Assembly: GCA_033239125.1 (NCBI GenBank)
Contig: BSWB01000003.1
Span: forward strand, 133,228,320-133,292,319
Length of the DNA: 64,000 nt
From: Fagopyrum homotropicum
Taxonomy: Eukaryota; Streptophyta; Magnoliopsida; Caryophyllales; Polygonaceae
Direction: 5' to 3'
Shown here: piece by piece, positions 33,416-44,896 of the stretch
Numbering within the stretch: the first letter of the stretch is position 1
Layout of the letters: each line of letters starts with the position of its first letter
Made by a program: the position numbers and the translations under genes
Notes under the pieces: generated by a model
Databases searched by the model: none
Seen by the model: the letters and a program-made list of their open reading frames with translations, nothing else
Told to the model about the DNA's origin: nothing

Positions 33416-34807
33416 CAGTTTGGGCGGTTCTATGATCCGAGTTTCTCCCCATTCCCACCTCCGCCGGCGCCACAGTGATTGATGCATGATCGTTCGTTTT
33501 AGACATTCCCGCCACCACTTTGTGAGTTTCTTTTTCTTTTCTTCTTTTCTTTATTTCTTTTGAACATTAGGGACAATGTTCGTCCTAAGTATGGGGTGGG
33601 ATGTACTAAAAAGTTTGTAATAACTCTACTTATTATGTTCGCTTTCATTTGAGACTATCGTTGCATGTTCATTATGTGTTACACGTTTCCTTATTGCATT
33701 GCATGAAAAGTGACTTGAAAAACCCATAAAAATTGAAAAATTTTAAAAATTTTGTGCTTCTAATGAATTGAGATGATTTCCATGATAATCACTACTTGTG
33801 AATTGAGTTTGATGACAATTGCATGCTTAAAAGGATTGTGAATTGAAAAGCATTTGAATGAATGAATTTCACCTCTTTTGCAAGTTTTATAATGTGAAAA
33901 TGTTACCTAAATCATGCTAGGAAATTGAAGTTGAAATCACGTTATAAGTTCCTATACTTCTTGTTGAAATGATTAAGGCAATTCGATACTTTCTTTCTTC
34001 TTTCTTTGATCATCTAGCTCCTCATTGAAATATTAGCCTCCTTTACCTATCCGGGAATTTGGAGAAGTGAATGAGAAAAAGGCATGTTTGATGTGGGAGG
34101 GCCATGAGAGCAATTATTTGCAATCAATTGAATAGAAAGAAATTATAGGTTAGGGGAAGTCAATCATGACGATGAGTAACTCGGCACCATTCACATAGCC
34201 GGGTGTTTGTGTCTTGCCAAAGTCGGATTGAGCGATATTCCTAGCGGATTATGGTATGTGCGCTAAGGGTTTGAGGCATCTCTTGAAAATTTGAGAAACG
34301 CCGATCTCCTAGGCTTCGGTTTTTGTACACCTCTGTCCATAACTCCAAAAGTAAAGTCGAAAAATGAAAAGAAGAGAGCGAAGCTCTAAGTTGAAGTGTT
34401 GCGGGAACCGCATAAGAAGAAGAAGGTAGTTGTCCACTTTCCCGGATTTATGCACCACTTTCCCTTAAAGTTTTCCCTTCCCTTCCATATTCTAGACCTT
34501 TTCTTTGAAAGTCCTTAAGATCAAAAGAATGTTATATGACTTGGTGATCTAAATTGAAGTTTCTTGTGATTGATTTTGATAATGTTTGAAGGTTATAATG
34601 CTTGTTTTGAAGTTAAATTGGTTCATGAATTTTCTTTGCCTTTTACTCTTTAATTAAGTGTGTGAAAGTTTAATAAACGATTGAAGCAAGGTTTGAAAAT
34701 GATCTATTCTTTAGAAGTCACATTCATCCAAAAGAAGGTACACATATTTCATCCTAACTCTTGTTTAAAGCTTTTTGAAAGACCTTGCTTAGGGACAAGC
34801 AAGTGTT
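33416..34807 (+). other. Long non-coding 3' region of element A
   Basis: About 1.4 kb without a coding frame. Near 33570-33600 it has GGGACAATGTTCGTCC followed by TAAGTATGGGGTGGG, and just before the LTR GTTAAGTATGGGG again; this doubled purine box is shared with B and C. No family words were found in this stretch. Confidence 0.65.
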
Positions 34808-34822
34808 AAGTATGGGGTTATT
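34808..34822 (+). other. Polypurine tract of element A
   Basis: AAGTATGGGGTTATT directly precedes the 3' LTR. Confidence 0.85.
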
Positions 34823-36595
34823 TGTTAGCATGAAATATTGTGATATTTTAGGCACGTTTTCTAAACGTATTTGATTCATATTGATAGTCTTTGATTGAGC
34901 TTTGTGCATATGTAAGCTAGTATTACCTATATTGTCGATATAGATGTCTACCCAAGTTTTATGTTGATTTTAGGTGATTTGGAGCTATTTCCGAACGGAA
35001 TCGAGCAAAGGAGAGTTGATTGAGTATGTCCATAGATTGAGGACACTCTTTGGAAGCAAATTGGAGTTTTAGCTTGAGGAATGCACGAGGTTAGGGAAGA
35101 ATTACGTTCTTGCCCTAAACCACGCTCTAAAATACGACCGTATCACATTCCACGTTCAATTCCACGACCGTGGATTTGGAGTCAGAAATTGAAGTTCATT
35201 CCAGTGGATTACACGGCCGTGGAACATATGGTGCAAACCGTATTTATATCCACGCTCTAAATTTCGGTCGTGGAACACTTCCACGACCGTGATCTTGGCG
35301 AATCTTTTCGCCACACTTTGAAGCCACGATCTTTTAAAGATTGGGCCGGGCCGACGTTTTGCCCTGCACTATAAAAAGACGGACGAAGCAAGAATCCGTC
35401 ATCATCGCTTATCCCCGCTTATCCTCATTTACGCTCGCTTAGATCGACGCGTAGGCCGGCTACACCTCGTTTAGCCCTTGCTTGGAAGCATCGACATCCT
35501 TTTGGAAATTGAAGTTCGTGTTTGGGAATTGCCCTAATCTCGCACTTTTGATGGAGATTGCTGTTGAGATCTCCGGATTGGCGGAGGATCGAAGTTTGGG
35601 AAGATTTTGCAAGAAGATCTCTCTTCTTGTTTAGGTTTGATTCGGAAAACGGATTGACATTCCGTTTCCCTTTCTTTCCTAGGATTACGATTGCTTGTTC
35701 TATTGTGAATCTTTTGACAACATTCGTTCTTGATTGTGATTTTGAGATTGAATTGAAGATTATTGAAAGTTCTTGAAAGTTTTCGTCTTTTTATCTTTTA
35801 AATTCCTGAATTGATATCAACATGACTGTTATTGGCTAAAAACCCTTAACAATTCTAAGGTGAAGGGTTGATAGTTGTGGCTTAGATAATGATAGATCGA
35901 TTGCAAACAGATTAGACCCTGAGAGTTAGAGAGAATCGTCGACAACCCTAAATTACGGCCTGTTCTTGAATCCACGACCGTGGAACCTCAAGAACTAACC
36001 GTGATTTCCTTTAAGTCCACGAACTTGCTTTTTCTTTAATCTAAAGTTAAAGATTCGCTTTAGCTTAGTTTAGACTTGTCTTTTCTAGGTGGTAGTGAAG
36101 CCTCAACAACCTCTACCTCGATTGTGAGTGTCACAACCTCAATCGGCTAAGTTAGTCTTGATCCTTAGATTACAAGTTTGGGTATTTGACACTAATTCTC
36201 ATCTTTAGAATCTTTCTATATTGAGCCTCAACAACCTGTATAGAGAGTGCCTTGTAGGTGGGTTACATAAGGTTTTTGGAACTTCACCGTACGATTACCT
36301 TACATTAGTATACCTTTGCATATCTCAACTCTGTCTTTATATCATTAAGTACATCTTGAATCGATTGCCACAACTGGATACTTGGATCTTTAGGATTGTT
36401 GTTTTCCCAATATTTGCAAAACTCTCACATTTACTTGCTTGATAACCTGCAATCGAGTTCGTTCCCACCCAAATCCCTGTGTTCGATACTCTGGAATTTT
36501 TGCTTAGCTACGTCGATCCGTACACTGCGGGTTCGCAGCTTGATTCTAGTTTTATAAATTTAAAGCTTATTTGCACACACCTTTAGGGGCGAACA
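34823..36595 (+). repeat. 3' LTR of element A
   Basis: 1773 bp, same length as the 5' LTR, with about 17 substitutions and no indels noticed. Word block at 35120-35292 and a single word near 35972-35983, spelled CCACGACCGTGG here but CCACGGCCGTGG in the 5' LTR. Confidence 0.98.
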
Positions 36596-36600
36596 CTGTG

Positions 36601-37088
36601 GGCATCGGAGAGGGTGATTGGGTGATTTCTCTAAGGGCGCAGGGGCGTTCGTAGCTTTGAGAGAGAAGGTGCGAGGGATTGTGGTTGTGTTTGGTGAGGA
36701 GGGTTGGTGGGTGATGCGTGGTAGGTATAGGTGTTTTTTCGAGATCCTATTTTTTTTTCTTTTCTGGGTAAACCCCCAAGGGTGGGGGTTTGTAACCGCA
36801 GGGGCGGCGGAAAGGGAGAGGAGCACGCAAACCCAGCGCTGGGGGCGGCGCTGGAATTTGTGTCAAGGGTGGCCGCCGTAGGGGCGTGGGGTTGTCACCG
36901 CGGGGCGGTGACATGCGTGTTGCAGGCGCAGGCCCAGCGCCGGGGGCGGCGCTAGCCTGAGTGTCACCGCAGGGGCGGGAAACAAAACTGCAGGGGCGGT
37001 TTCCTTGACAAAAACTCCTCTTTTTATTCCTTCGGGTTGCCTCCCGGGAAGCGCCTTTGTTTTACGTCGTTGGCTCGACGTAAGACCT
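36601..37088 (-). other. GC-rich word-bearing 3' region of element B beside element A
   Basis: It lies downstream of the B integrase on the minus strand. It contains at least eight copies or variants of CCGCAGGGGCGG (36636-36650 and 36779-37002), including AGCGCTGGGGGCGGCGCT and AGCGCCGGGGGCGGCGCT, in otherwise AT-rich surroundings. Frames here on both strands look like translated repeats. A hairpin with GGTTGCCTCCCGGGAAGCGC (37034-37053) follows the pol end, as in A. Confidence 0.7.
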
Positions 37089-38200
37089 CTACTTCTCTGA
37101 CCGTGCCTCCTCTAGTACCATCTCGTCAATCGGATCGTTCTTAACTCCTTCAAGGTAAAGCTTTAGCCTTTGCCCGTTCACCTTAAACACCTTGTGCGTT
37201 TGGGGGTCATAGAGATCCACAACCCCGTGAGGGTATACTTCGGCTACTATGAATGGCCCTGTCCATCTTGAACGCAGCTTACTTGCAAAGAGTTTCAAAC
37301 GGGATTGAAAGAGAAGTACCTTATTACCTACCTTGAAGTCCTTCCGGAGGATGTTCCGGTCATGCCATGCTTTGGTCTTTTCTTTGTATGTGGTAGCATG
37401 GTCATATGCATCTAGCCTTAGTTCCTCCAACTCTTGCAACTGGAGCTTCCGGAATTCTCCCACTTCTTCTATGTTCATGTTGCACTTCTTTACCGCCCAC
37501 CAAGCTTTGTGCTCTAACTCCACCGGTAGGTGGCAAGCTTTCCCAAACACGAGCCTAAAAGGAGACATCCCGATGGGAGTTTTGTAGGCTGTCCGATATG
37601 CCCGTAGGGCATTATTTAGGCTTGCACTTCAATCCTTCCGCCGGGGAGAAACCGTCTTTTCAAGGATGGTCTTTATTTCCCGGTTGGATACCTCCGCTTG
37701 GCCGTTTGTTTGAGGATGATAAGCTGTTGATACTCGTTGGTGAACATGGTACTTCTTAAGGAGAGCCGCGATCGTCTTGTTACAAAAATGGGTACCCCTA
37801 TCACTGATTAAGGCTTTCGGAATTCCAAATCTAGCAAAGATATTTTCCTTAAGAAATGCTGCAACCACTTTTGAATCATTAGTTTTGGTGGCCTTTGCTT
37901 CCACCCACTTGGAAACATAGTCCACCGCAAGTAAAATATATATGTTCCCGAATGATGTAGAAAATGGCCCCATGAAATCAATTCCCCAAACGTCAAATAT
38001 TTCACAAAATATAAGAGAGGATTGGGGCATTTCATGTCTCCTTGAAGATTTCCCACCCTTTGGCATCTATCACACACTTTGCAAAACGCAAAAGCTTCTC
38101 GAATAATGTGTGGCCAAAAGAAACCGGCATCCAAAACTTTTCTTGCAGTTTTGTTTGCTCCAAAGTGCCCCCCATTGTCCGGAATGCAACGCCGGATCAC
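37089..38200 (-). pseudogene. Integrase of element B
   Basis: Pieces 38200-37808, 38066-37629 and 37568-37089 in shifted frames give HFGANKTARKVL, CDRCQRVG (zinc-binding part), DFMGPF, SDRGTHF, GQAEVSNREI (DDE) and the C-terminal KVLLFQSRLKLF, RWTGPF. At least two frameshifts and a stop near 37630 inactivate it. The order and spelling match the A integrase closely. Confidence 0.88.
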
Positions 38201-38539
38201 TTGGTCACTACAATGCTTCTAAAGGTAAGGATCGTCCCAAACGTAGTGTCGAACTTCAACTTTTACTTTCTCTCGTTGTGCCTTGGTGAAGTCTAGAGGA
38301 TACTCCTTCCTGACAATGAAGTTCACAATGTCAGCAAACCAAGGCTTAAAAGATTGAAGCTTAAGACAAACCTCTGTCGACAATTCCGCAGAGGCGCCTA
38401 GACGGGACCGCAGAGGCGGCTGGCCGCAGGGGCGGCTGGTGTGAGGCGCGGGGGCGGCTACACAACAAAGAGTTGTGTAGAATGTATCGTTTGGAAAGCT
38501 TCCGGCTATCTCTCTTTCTTTTCCTGGTTCTTCCTCCTC
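38201..38539 (-). pseudogene. RNase H to integrase linker of element B with words
   Basis: The linker contains four clustered word copies at 38386-38460 (CCGCAGAGGCGC, CCGCAGAGGCGG, CCGCAGGGGCGG, GCGCGGGGGCGG). In A the same linker lacks them. The frame is damaged. Confidence 0.65.
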
Positions 38540-38994
38540 TTACACTAGTCTGCTCAAATGATCTGCCACCAGGTTCTCAACTCCCTTTTTGTCCCTTATC
38601 TTTAGGTTAAATTCGCTTAGAAGGAGCACCCAACGGATTAATCGTGGCTTCGCCTCCTTCTTTTCCATGAGGTACCTAAGGGCTGCATGGTCAGTGAAAA
38701 TAATTACCTTTACCCCAAGTAAGTATTGCCTGAACTTCTCCAGGGTAAAAACTACCGCCAACATCTCCTTCTCGGTGGTGGAGTAATTCCTTTGTGCTCC
38801 ATTTAGTGTCATAGACGTATAATGGATAACATGGGAGGCCCTTCCGTCTTTTGTCCTAAGACAGCTCCGACGGCGTAGTCACTAGCGTCACACATGATTT
38901 CAAAAGGTTTCTCCCAGTCCGGAGAACGGATGATCGGTGCGGTGGTGAGACATGACTTCAAAGTGTCGAAAGCCTTCTTGCAATCATCATCCAC
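38540..38994 (-). pseudogene. RNase H of element B
   Basis: Two frames, 38994-38809 (IMCDASDYAVGAVLGQ) and 38812-38540 (STTEKEMLAVV, FTDHAALRYL, VADHLSRL), joined by a frameshift near 38810. Catalytic positions are recognisable. Confidence 0.88.
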
Positions 38995-39010
38995 TATGAA
39001 GGTGACATCC

Positions 39011-39681
39011 TTTTTGATGTGATCCGGGAGACCAATGCAAACGGCTTCACTTTAATTCGACCCTTCAGTATTTTGGTCATAACGAATGCTACGTTTATTC
39101 AATGAAGGTCCGTAAATACTTGTTGGAAAGCTGATTTCAAGGGCTACAATATTGATGAAGACTTCAAGAGCAGGTTTGTCCAAGAAATGGGTCTTAATTT
39201 CAGTTCTTCCAACAGCCGGATTTATGGTCAAGATGTGAAGAGTCCAAAACCAATGTCTCATTATGTGGATCTTTAAGGCCTGAATTTATTATGACTTTTG
39301 GCCTTGTTTTTTTGATCTTTCATCTAGCCTTATTTTCCCTATTTAAAGGCTTGCTTGGTTCATAGAAAAATAAGTGAGAGTTGATAATATTTGAAAAACA
39401 ATTTGGTTACTTGGTTTTTGGTGAGATTCCGAAACCTCCTCCTTGGTGAGATGCCGGGTGGATTGCCTTTGTGAGATGCGAGGGCAAAGGCATTAGTTTT
39501 CATAGGTGAGAGGCTTGTGAGAGTTGATGCGAGTATTGTAGAGTGGATGGTGAGATGCTTGAAGCTCTAGCAATACATATCTTGTATTTTATTTTCAATT
39601 ATCACAAATCCAAAACACATGTGTATGTTTTCTTCAGTTTTTCGTTTGTCTTGCATCGTTGGATCCTTTGGCTGGGGCGTA
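39011..39681. mobile_element. Foreign insert (about 670 bp) between RT and RNase H of element B
   Basis: B coding homology stops at LCELLKK (39690) and resumes at KKDVT (about 39010). The insert has TATTTAAAGG near 39341 and repeated GTGAGAT(T/G)CCG units (39420-39480), LTR-like in style. It could run from TGTGATCC to CGTATCA (TG...CA), but the flanking bases do not form a clear duplication. It may be a solo LTR or a small non-autonomous element. Confidence 0.5.
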
Positions 39682-40344
39682 TCACTTCTTGAGCAATTCA
39701 CACAGGGGTGCTGAGATCTTTGAGAAGTCTTTGATGAACCTTCGGTAGAAACCTGCATGACCAAGAAAAGATCGGATTTCCCGAACATTAGTAGGATAAG
39801 GTAAATTTTGAATAACATCAACCTTTGCCTTATCTACCTCTATCCCTTTTGAGGATATTACATGTCCTAGCACAATTCCTTGTTCGACCATGAAATGACA
39901 TTTTTCCGAATTAAGAACTAAGTTGGTTTCAACACATTTTTCAAGAACAAGTTTTAAATGCCCTAAACATGCGTCAAAACTGTCTCCATGGACGGTAAAA
40001 TCATCCATGAAGACTTCAATGAAATTTTCTATGTATTCGGAGAAAATACTTACCATGCACCGTTGGAAAGTGCCTGGTGCGTTGCAAAGTCCAAATGGCA
40101 TTCTGCGATATGCGAAAGTGCCAAATGGGCAAGTGAACGCCGTCTTCTCTTGATCTTCTGGTGCGATGGCTATTTGGAAATAGCCCGAATATCCATCCAT
40201 GAAACAATAGTATTGATGACCTACAAGGCGTTCCAACATTTGATCAATAAAAGGTAATGGGAAATGGTCTTTTCGCGTTACCTTATTGAGCTTGCGGTAG
40301 TCAATGCAAACTCTCCATCTGATTTGTGTTTTGCTTGGGACCAT
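39682..40344 (-). pseudogene. Reverse transcriptase of element B, main part
   Basis: IRWRVCIDYRKLN, DGYSGYFQIAIAPEDQEKT, PFGLCNAPGTFQRCM, FMDDF and GIVLGHVIS are in one open frame, continuous in frame with the upstream part but separated from it by a TAA at 40354-40356. The foreign insert truncates its end. Confidence 0.9.
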
Positions 40345-40353
40345 CTCTCCATG

Positions 40354-41925
40354 TTAATTTTCCACCAAAGTGATGCCTCCCTTCTTTGGAACTACTTGGG
40401 TTGGACTAACCCAAGTGCTATCCGAGATAGAAAAGATCATGTCCGCTTGGAGGAGTTTCAACACTTCCTTTTTGCCCACATCCATCATTGGTGGGTTCAA
40501 CCTCCTTTGAGGTTGCCTAGAGGGCTTGGCTTCGTCCTCAAGTAAAATCCTATGCATGCAAGTGGAAGGACTTATCCCTTTTATGTCCACAATAGTCCAT
40601 CCAAGGGCCGTCTTGTGCTCCTTTAGTACGTTCACCAACTTATCTTCTTGCCCGGTGGTCAACTTATTGGAGATGATTACCGGCAAGGTCTTGTGTGCTC
40701 CAAGGAAAACATACTTGAGGTGTGACGGAAGGTCCTTCAATTCTATTTCCGGTGCCTGCACTATGGACGAAACAAGCTTCTCACTTGGGGTTAGTAAAGT
40801 GGGCTCAACGGCCAAATTGGAGATAGGTAGCCTTTTATGCTCATCTAATTGGGCTAGGACCTCTTTCATGCTAGATGTTAACACATAATCCAATTTGAAA
40901 TCATCAATGTCATACTCAATCACATTTCTCAATTCATCCACGTCAGAGTTATCAAAAACATCTTGCACAAAAGGTTCAACAATGTCAATAGTACATAGAG
41001 AATGATCATCGCTAGGAAATTTCATTGCATCATAAATGTCAAAATCCACTACTTCTCCATCAAACTCCATGGTTAATTTACCACTAACATAATCAATTTT
41101 AGTCCTAGCCGTTTTCAAAAACGGCCTACCAAACAGAATGGGTGCAGCATGCGAGTCATTTTCCATATCCATTACAAAGAAATTAGCAGGAAATATTAGG
41201 TTATCTACCATCACTAATACATCTTCAATAATCCCTTTCGGGTACACATTAGATCTATCAGCAAGTTGTACTACATTCCTAGTTTCCATTAGTGGCCCAA
41301 GGCCAAGTGATTTGTAGATCGAATATGGCAAGACATTAATAGAAGCACCGAGATCAAGCATTACTTTGTCAAAGAGGGTTTCCCCTATAACACAAGGAAT
41401 GCTTACCATGCCCGGATCGCTGCATTTCTTGGGCATTCTCCGCTGGAAAACTGCCGACACATGTTCACTCACTTGCACTTTCTGTTTCCCCTTTAGCTTT
41501 TGATTTCTCTTGATAGTGCAAAGTTCCTTAAAAAAACGAGCATACTTAGGGATACTTTTCACCAACTTAAGGAGGGGAATGTTTACCTCGCTTTTAGAGA
41601 AAGTCTCAAAGAGGTCCTTGTCCTCTATGATTCTTCTCTCTTTTAATGCTTCAGGAAAAGGAGCCGGTGGCTTTTCGGAGTACAGCGGCGGAAAGTTAGG
41701 CCAGACGTAAGTATCCTTTTCAGCAGGACCTTCTGTTGTGTTTTCTGCAAGGGCGTCAACTTGAAGGCGCATGGGCGGCTCAGGGGTTGTCACCGTAGGG
41801 GCGGGGGCAGCCAGCCGTAGGGGCGTCCTTCCTTCTGGGCTGGGCGCAGCTGCAGCCGCAGGGGCGGCTGTGGGTGCGGAAATAATGACAAAAGGTTCGT
41901 TTTGTGACTCTTTTATTGGTTCTTG
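40354..41925 (-). pseudogene. Protease and RT N-terminus of element B, with words in the gag-protease linker
   Basis: One frame from just after the gag TGA. The first 60 or so residues (Ala/Pro-rich, AAPAAAAAP) are the translation of four word copies at 41764-41872. The protease shows CSDPGMVSIPCVIG, MLDLGASINVLP, ILFGRPFLKTAR. The RT start shows HLKYVFLG, EDEAKPSRQPQRRLNP and WVSPTQVVPKKGG before the TAA at 40354-40356. Confidence 0.88.
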
Positions 41926-43230
41926 TCAGATTTGCTTCCCGCTACTTAATGTTAGGGCACTAACATTCTCCTTGTGGTTTATAAACATTTGGGAAGACAA
42001 TTCTCCGGAAAGCCTTGATTCGGTCCTTGAAATAGCTTCCGCCATTTGACCAACCTGCTTCTCAAGGTTCTTGATACTTGATTCTGTTGTTTGGACATGA
42101 GTAACAAAGTGTTTAGTCAAAACTTGCAGCACATCTTTAGTTGAGTGATACTTACCTTGGCGGGGCTGTTGTTGTTGGTTTTGTTGATCCCTCCAACGAA
42201 AATTCTGTTGGTCATGCCAATTTGACATGAAATTCTGTGCATAGGGATCGTTCCTAGGTCTTTGTTGCTGTGGTTGTCCATAACCCATCGCGTTCACTTC
42301 AGCCTCGTCATCTTGAACTTGTGGACACATGTCCGTTGGATGATACGGGTCAGCACAAACTCCACAAGCTTTGAGCTGTTGTGGTGTTCCCATAAGTGTT
42401 AACCTCTTCACCATTTCCTTCAATTCCGCCAGCTCGGTGGAAATCTCACTCTTCCCGGAACTCACAGCATGAACTCCTTTCTTAGCCGGGGTCCTTCCAA
42501 AGTTCCGAGTTCCTTCCGCTAGTTCCAGTATCTTTTCCAAAGCAAGGTCAGGAGTAGAGTTAAGAATATTACCTCTACAAGCCGCATCGACGATCCTCCT
42601 TTCATTGTCTAGCAAGCCATTGTACAAGTAGAAGACTAGATCTTGAGTTGAATATCCGTGAAAAGGACAGCTAGATCGGAGGCGTGCAAACCTTTCGAAG
42701 TACTCGTAGAGAGTTTCGGTTGCCTCTTACTCGATGTTGCTTATAGCTTTCTTCAAGCTATTGACCTTTTTAGCTGGAAAGTATTTTTCCAAGAACACTT
42801 TGTGAAGGTTCTCCCAAGTGTCAATACTCCCGGATGGAAGGTGGTAATACCAATCATCCGCCAAATCTTTGAGTGTGAAGTCAAATGCCCTCATCTTGAT
42901 CTGTTCTTCGGTAATGTTGGCCGGCTTCATGCTCATACAAACGGTGTGGAACTTCTCAAGGTGCTTGATGGGGTCTTCACCACTTAGCCCATGGAAGGAT
43001 GGAAGCAAGTGAATAAGGCCCGGCTTGAGCTCAAAGTTGACTCCTTCCCCTAGTGCCGGTATAGCGACTGCAAGAGGGTTTTGAGCCAAAGTGGGTTGCG
43101 TAAGTTGACGAAGAGTACGGTCAACCATCTCTTGTTGTAGTTGTTGTTGTCTTCGTTGCCGGATGTGCGTCCTCTCAATTTTTGGATCAAAAGAAGCAAA
43201 GCCGGAATTAGTAGCACGGGTTTGAACCAT
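41926..43230 (-). pseudogene. gag of element B
   Basis: ATG at 43228-43230. The core includes NFELKPGLI, MRAFDFTLKDLADDWYYHLP, KVFLEKYFPAKK, then a TAA at 42727-42729 (position normally Gln/Arg in this family), then YEYFERFARL and a Cys-rich piece (CGVCADPYHPTDMCP, 42300-42365). It ends with a TGA at 41926-41928 that interrupts a single gag-pol frame. Unlike A, gag and pol here share one frame. Confidence 0.9.
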
Positions 43231-43278
43231 AAAAATGGTTCAAACCAATAATCATTAATAATAATAAAACACAAAAAC

Positions 43279-43296
43279 TCCCCGGCAACGGCGCCA
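43279..43296 (-). other. Primer binding site of element B (tRNA-Asp)
   Basis: The minus strand reads TGGCGCCGTTGCCGGGGA, identical to that of A, five bases inside the LTR. Confidence 0.93.
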
Positions 43297-43301
43297 AAAT
43301 T

Positions 43302-44725
43302 TGACCGAAGGTATTTCTATGGTCGCCTATACCCAATCAAAAGTAAATCCCGACTTAGCACTAAGAACAAGTATAGTGATTAAGTAAGGGTCGAACCCAA
43401 GAGAGTTAAGGTGTTTTAGATGCAATTATCGATTATAATGACAAGTGACACAAAGGGGGGGGGGGTTGGTTGAATTGATGCACAGAATCTTATGAAAACG
43501 ATAAATGCGACAATTAAGACAATAATGGATGAATCTAAACTAGGTTGATTCTAAGCATGCAGTTGCTACTTTGGTGCATTCCTTTTACAAGTTCTTAAGT
43601 AATCTCCCGTCTCGATCATACATATGTGTTGAGCCAACCGGCATCAACACAACTTAACCTATTTAAGTTCCATAAACCTACAAGAACGAATAACAAGTTA
43701 GCATTCAAACAAAGACTAAGGGATATAAAGAGAAGATTAAAACCGTTAAACTTATCTTTATATTTGTGTTCCTTTTCTCTAAGTAATTACAAACCGTTAT
43801 CACTTAAAGTTGCTACTAGATTAAAGACCCGAACTCGGAACCTGTTAATCATAGTTGTTTACATGCACTTTAGAACCTAAGGTGATCAATCTCAAGTAAT
43901 AGTTAACATGCAATTAGACAATAGTGATCAAGGAAACACAAAGCATTACTGAATAAAAACTTGTATTAAAAGAACTTACAACCAAAGTAACAAAGCAACT
44001 TCAAACCAACCCAATGTAGCAAGGGAGTTAGCAACTCATTACAATGGAAAAACTCAAGTCTAAAATGGATTTGGTGGGAAAAAGTATGGATATTTCTAGC
44101 AATCAGGCATGGACTATTTATACTACAAAAGACACTTAATTAGGAGTAAATAGCCGGCCTAAAACAGCCACCTTTAATGCCATAAAGGTGGTGTAAACAG
44201 CCGGAGTAAAGCTTCTGGCGTTAAACCGCAAGGCGGCCTTCAGGAACCGCAGGGGCGGTTTAGGCAGAATCGGTTGATCTTCTTCAGAACCGCTGGGGCG
44301 ACTACACAATTCCGCTGGGGCGGATCTTTAATGCACTTCAACGTCTGACCTTTCGCCTTCCTGACATTTTTGATGTCAAGGCGCAGGGGCGCCTTAAGGT
44401 CAACGCAGGGGCGGTGACACAGACTCTTCACCTTCCAGCTCCCAAGGCGAGACGCAGGCAGGGCGCAATGGGAGGCGCAGGGGAGCTGGTCTTCGTCTCG
44501 TCAAGGCAAGTCACCGCAGGGGCGGCTGCAAGGACCCGTAGGGGCGGTAAGGCAGCAGAAGCTTTGCTTCGTGATCGATCTTCATTCCTAAGTGCTTATA
44601 ACTCCTTCTTTAGCTTCTTTTGATCTTCTTCTTCTGGACCAAGAAGTTAGTAGCATAAACCGACACTAATGCAATAAAAAGACTCTAAAGGCTACCCTAA
44701 TTGATAGTGATTCCATCACCTATCA
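43302..44725 (-). repeat. 5' LTR of element B
   Basis: 1424 bp; same borders as the left LTR. Word cluster at 44225-44548. G-run at 43457-43466. It is followed by the target duplication GAGAG (44726-44730). Confidence 0.95.
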
Positions 44726-44730
44726 GAGAG

Positions 44731-44896
44731 CATGGAGGTCAGGAACCCTAGTGGTAGTCGTGTCGGTTGGGCTTTGGGGTGCTCTTGCTCATTAAGACTT
44801 ATTCCTAACTTTGGTTATTGTCTTTGGGATGTCTTTACTTTCTAAGTGCGGATTATTATTGGCCTTGCTTTTTGTTTCGTATTGTTATTGTTTGAG
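44731..44896. other. Old flank to the right of element B
   Basis: Continuation of the sequence interrupted at 20905. No gene or repeat was identified. Confidence 0.4.

Larger units (their letters stand above)
23355..36595 (+). mobile_element. Athila-like Ty3/gypsy element A, nearly intact, inserted in element B
   Basis: 13,241 bp with two 1773-bp LTRs (TGTTAG...GAACA) and a perfect 5-bp duplication CTGTG at 23350-23354 and 36596-36600. It contains a tRNA-Asp primer site, gag (one in-frame TAG), a complete 1385-residue pol in another frame, a spacer, a 501-residue extra ORF, a 1.4-kb non-coding region and a purine tract. About 17 LTR differences by eye (near 1 percent) mean a recent insertion, younger than B. 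Confidence 0.98.
20906..44725 (-). mobile_element. Athila-like Ty3/gypsy element B, interrupted by element A
   Basis: Minus-strand element with LTRs 43302-44725 (5') and 20906-22328 (3'), both TGACCG...TATCA. A perfect 5-bp duplication GAGAG lies at 20901-20905 and 44726-44730. The primer site complementary to tRNA-Asp lies just inside the right LTR and the purine tract just inside the left one. Order on the minus strand: gag, protease, RT, (foreign insert), RNase H, integrase, GC-rich stretch, extra ORF. Element A (23355-36595) is inserted in the last part. Without A it is about 10.6 kb. Stops and frameshifts make it inactive. Confidence 0.96.
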
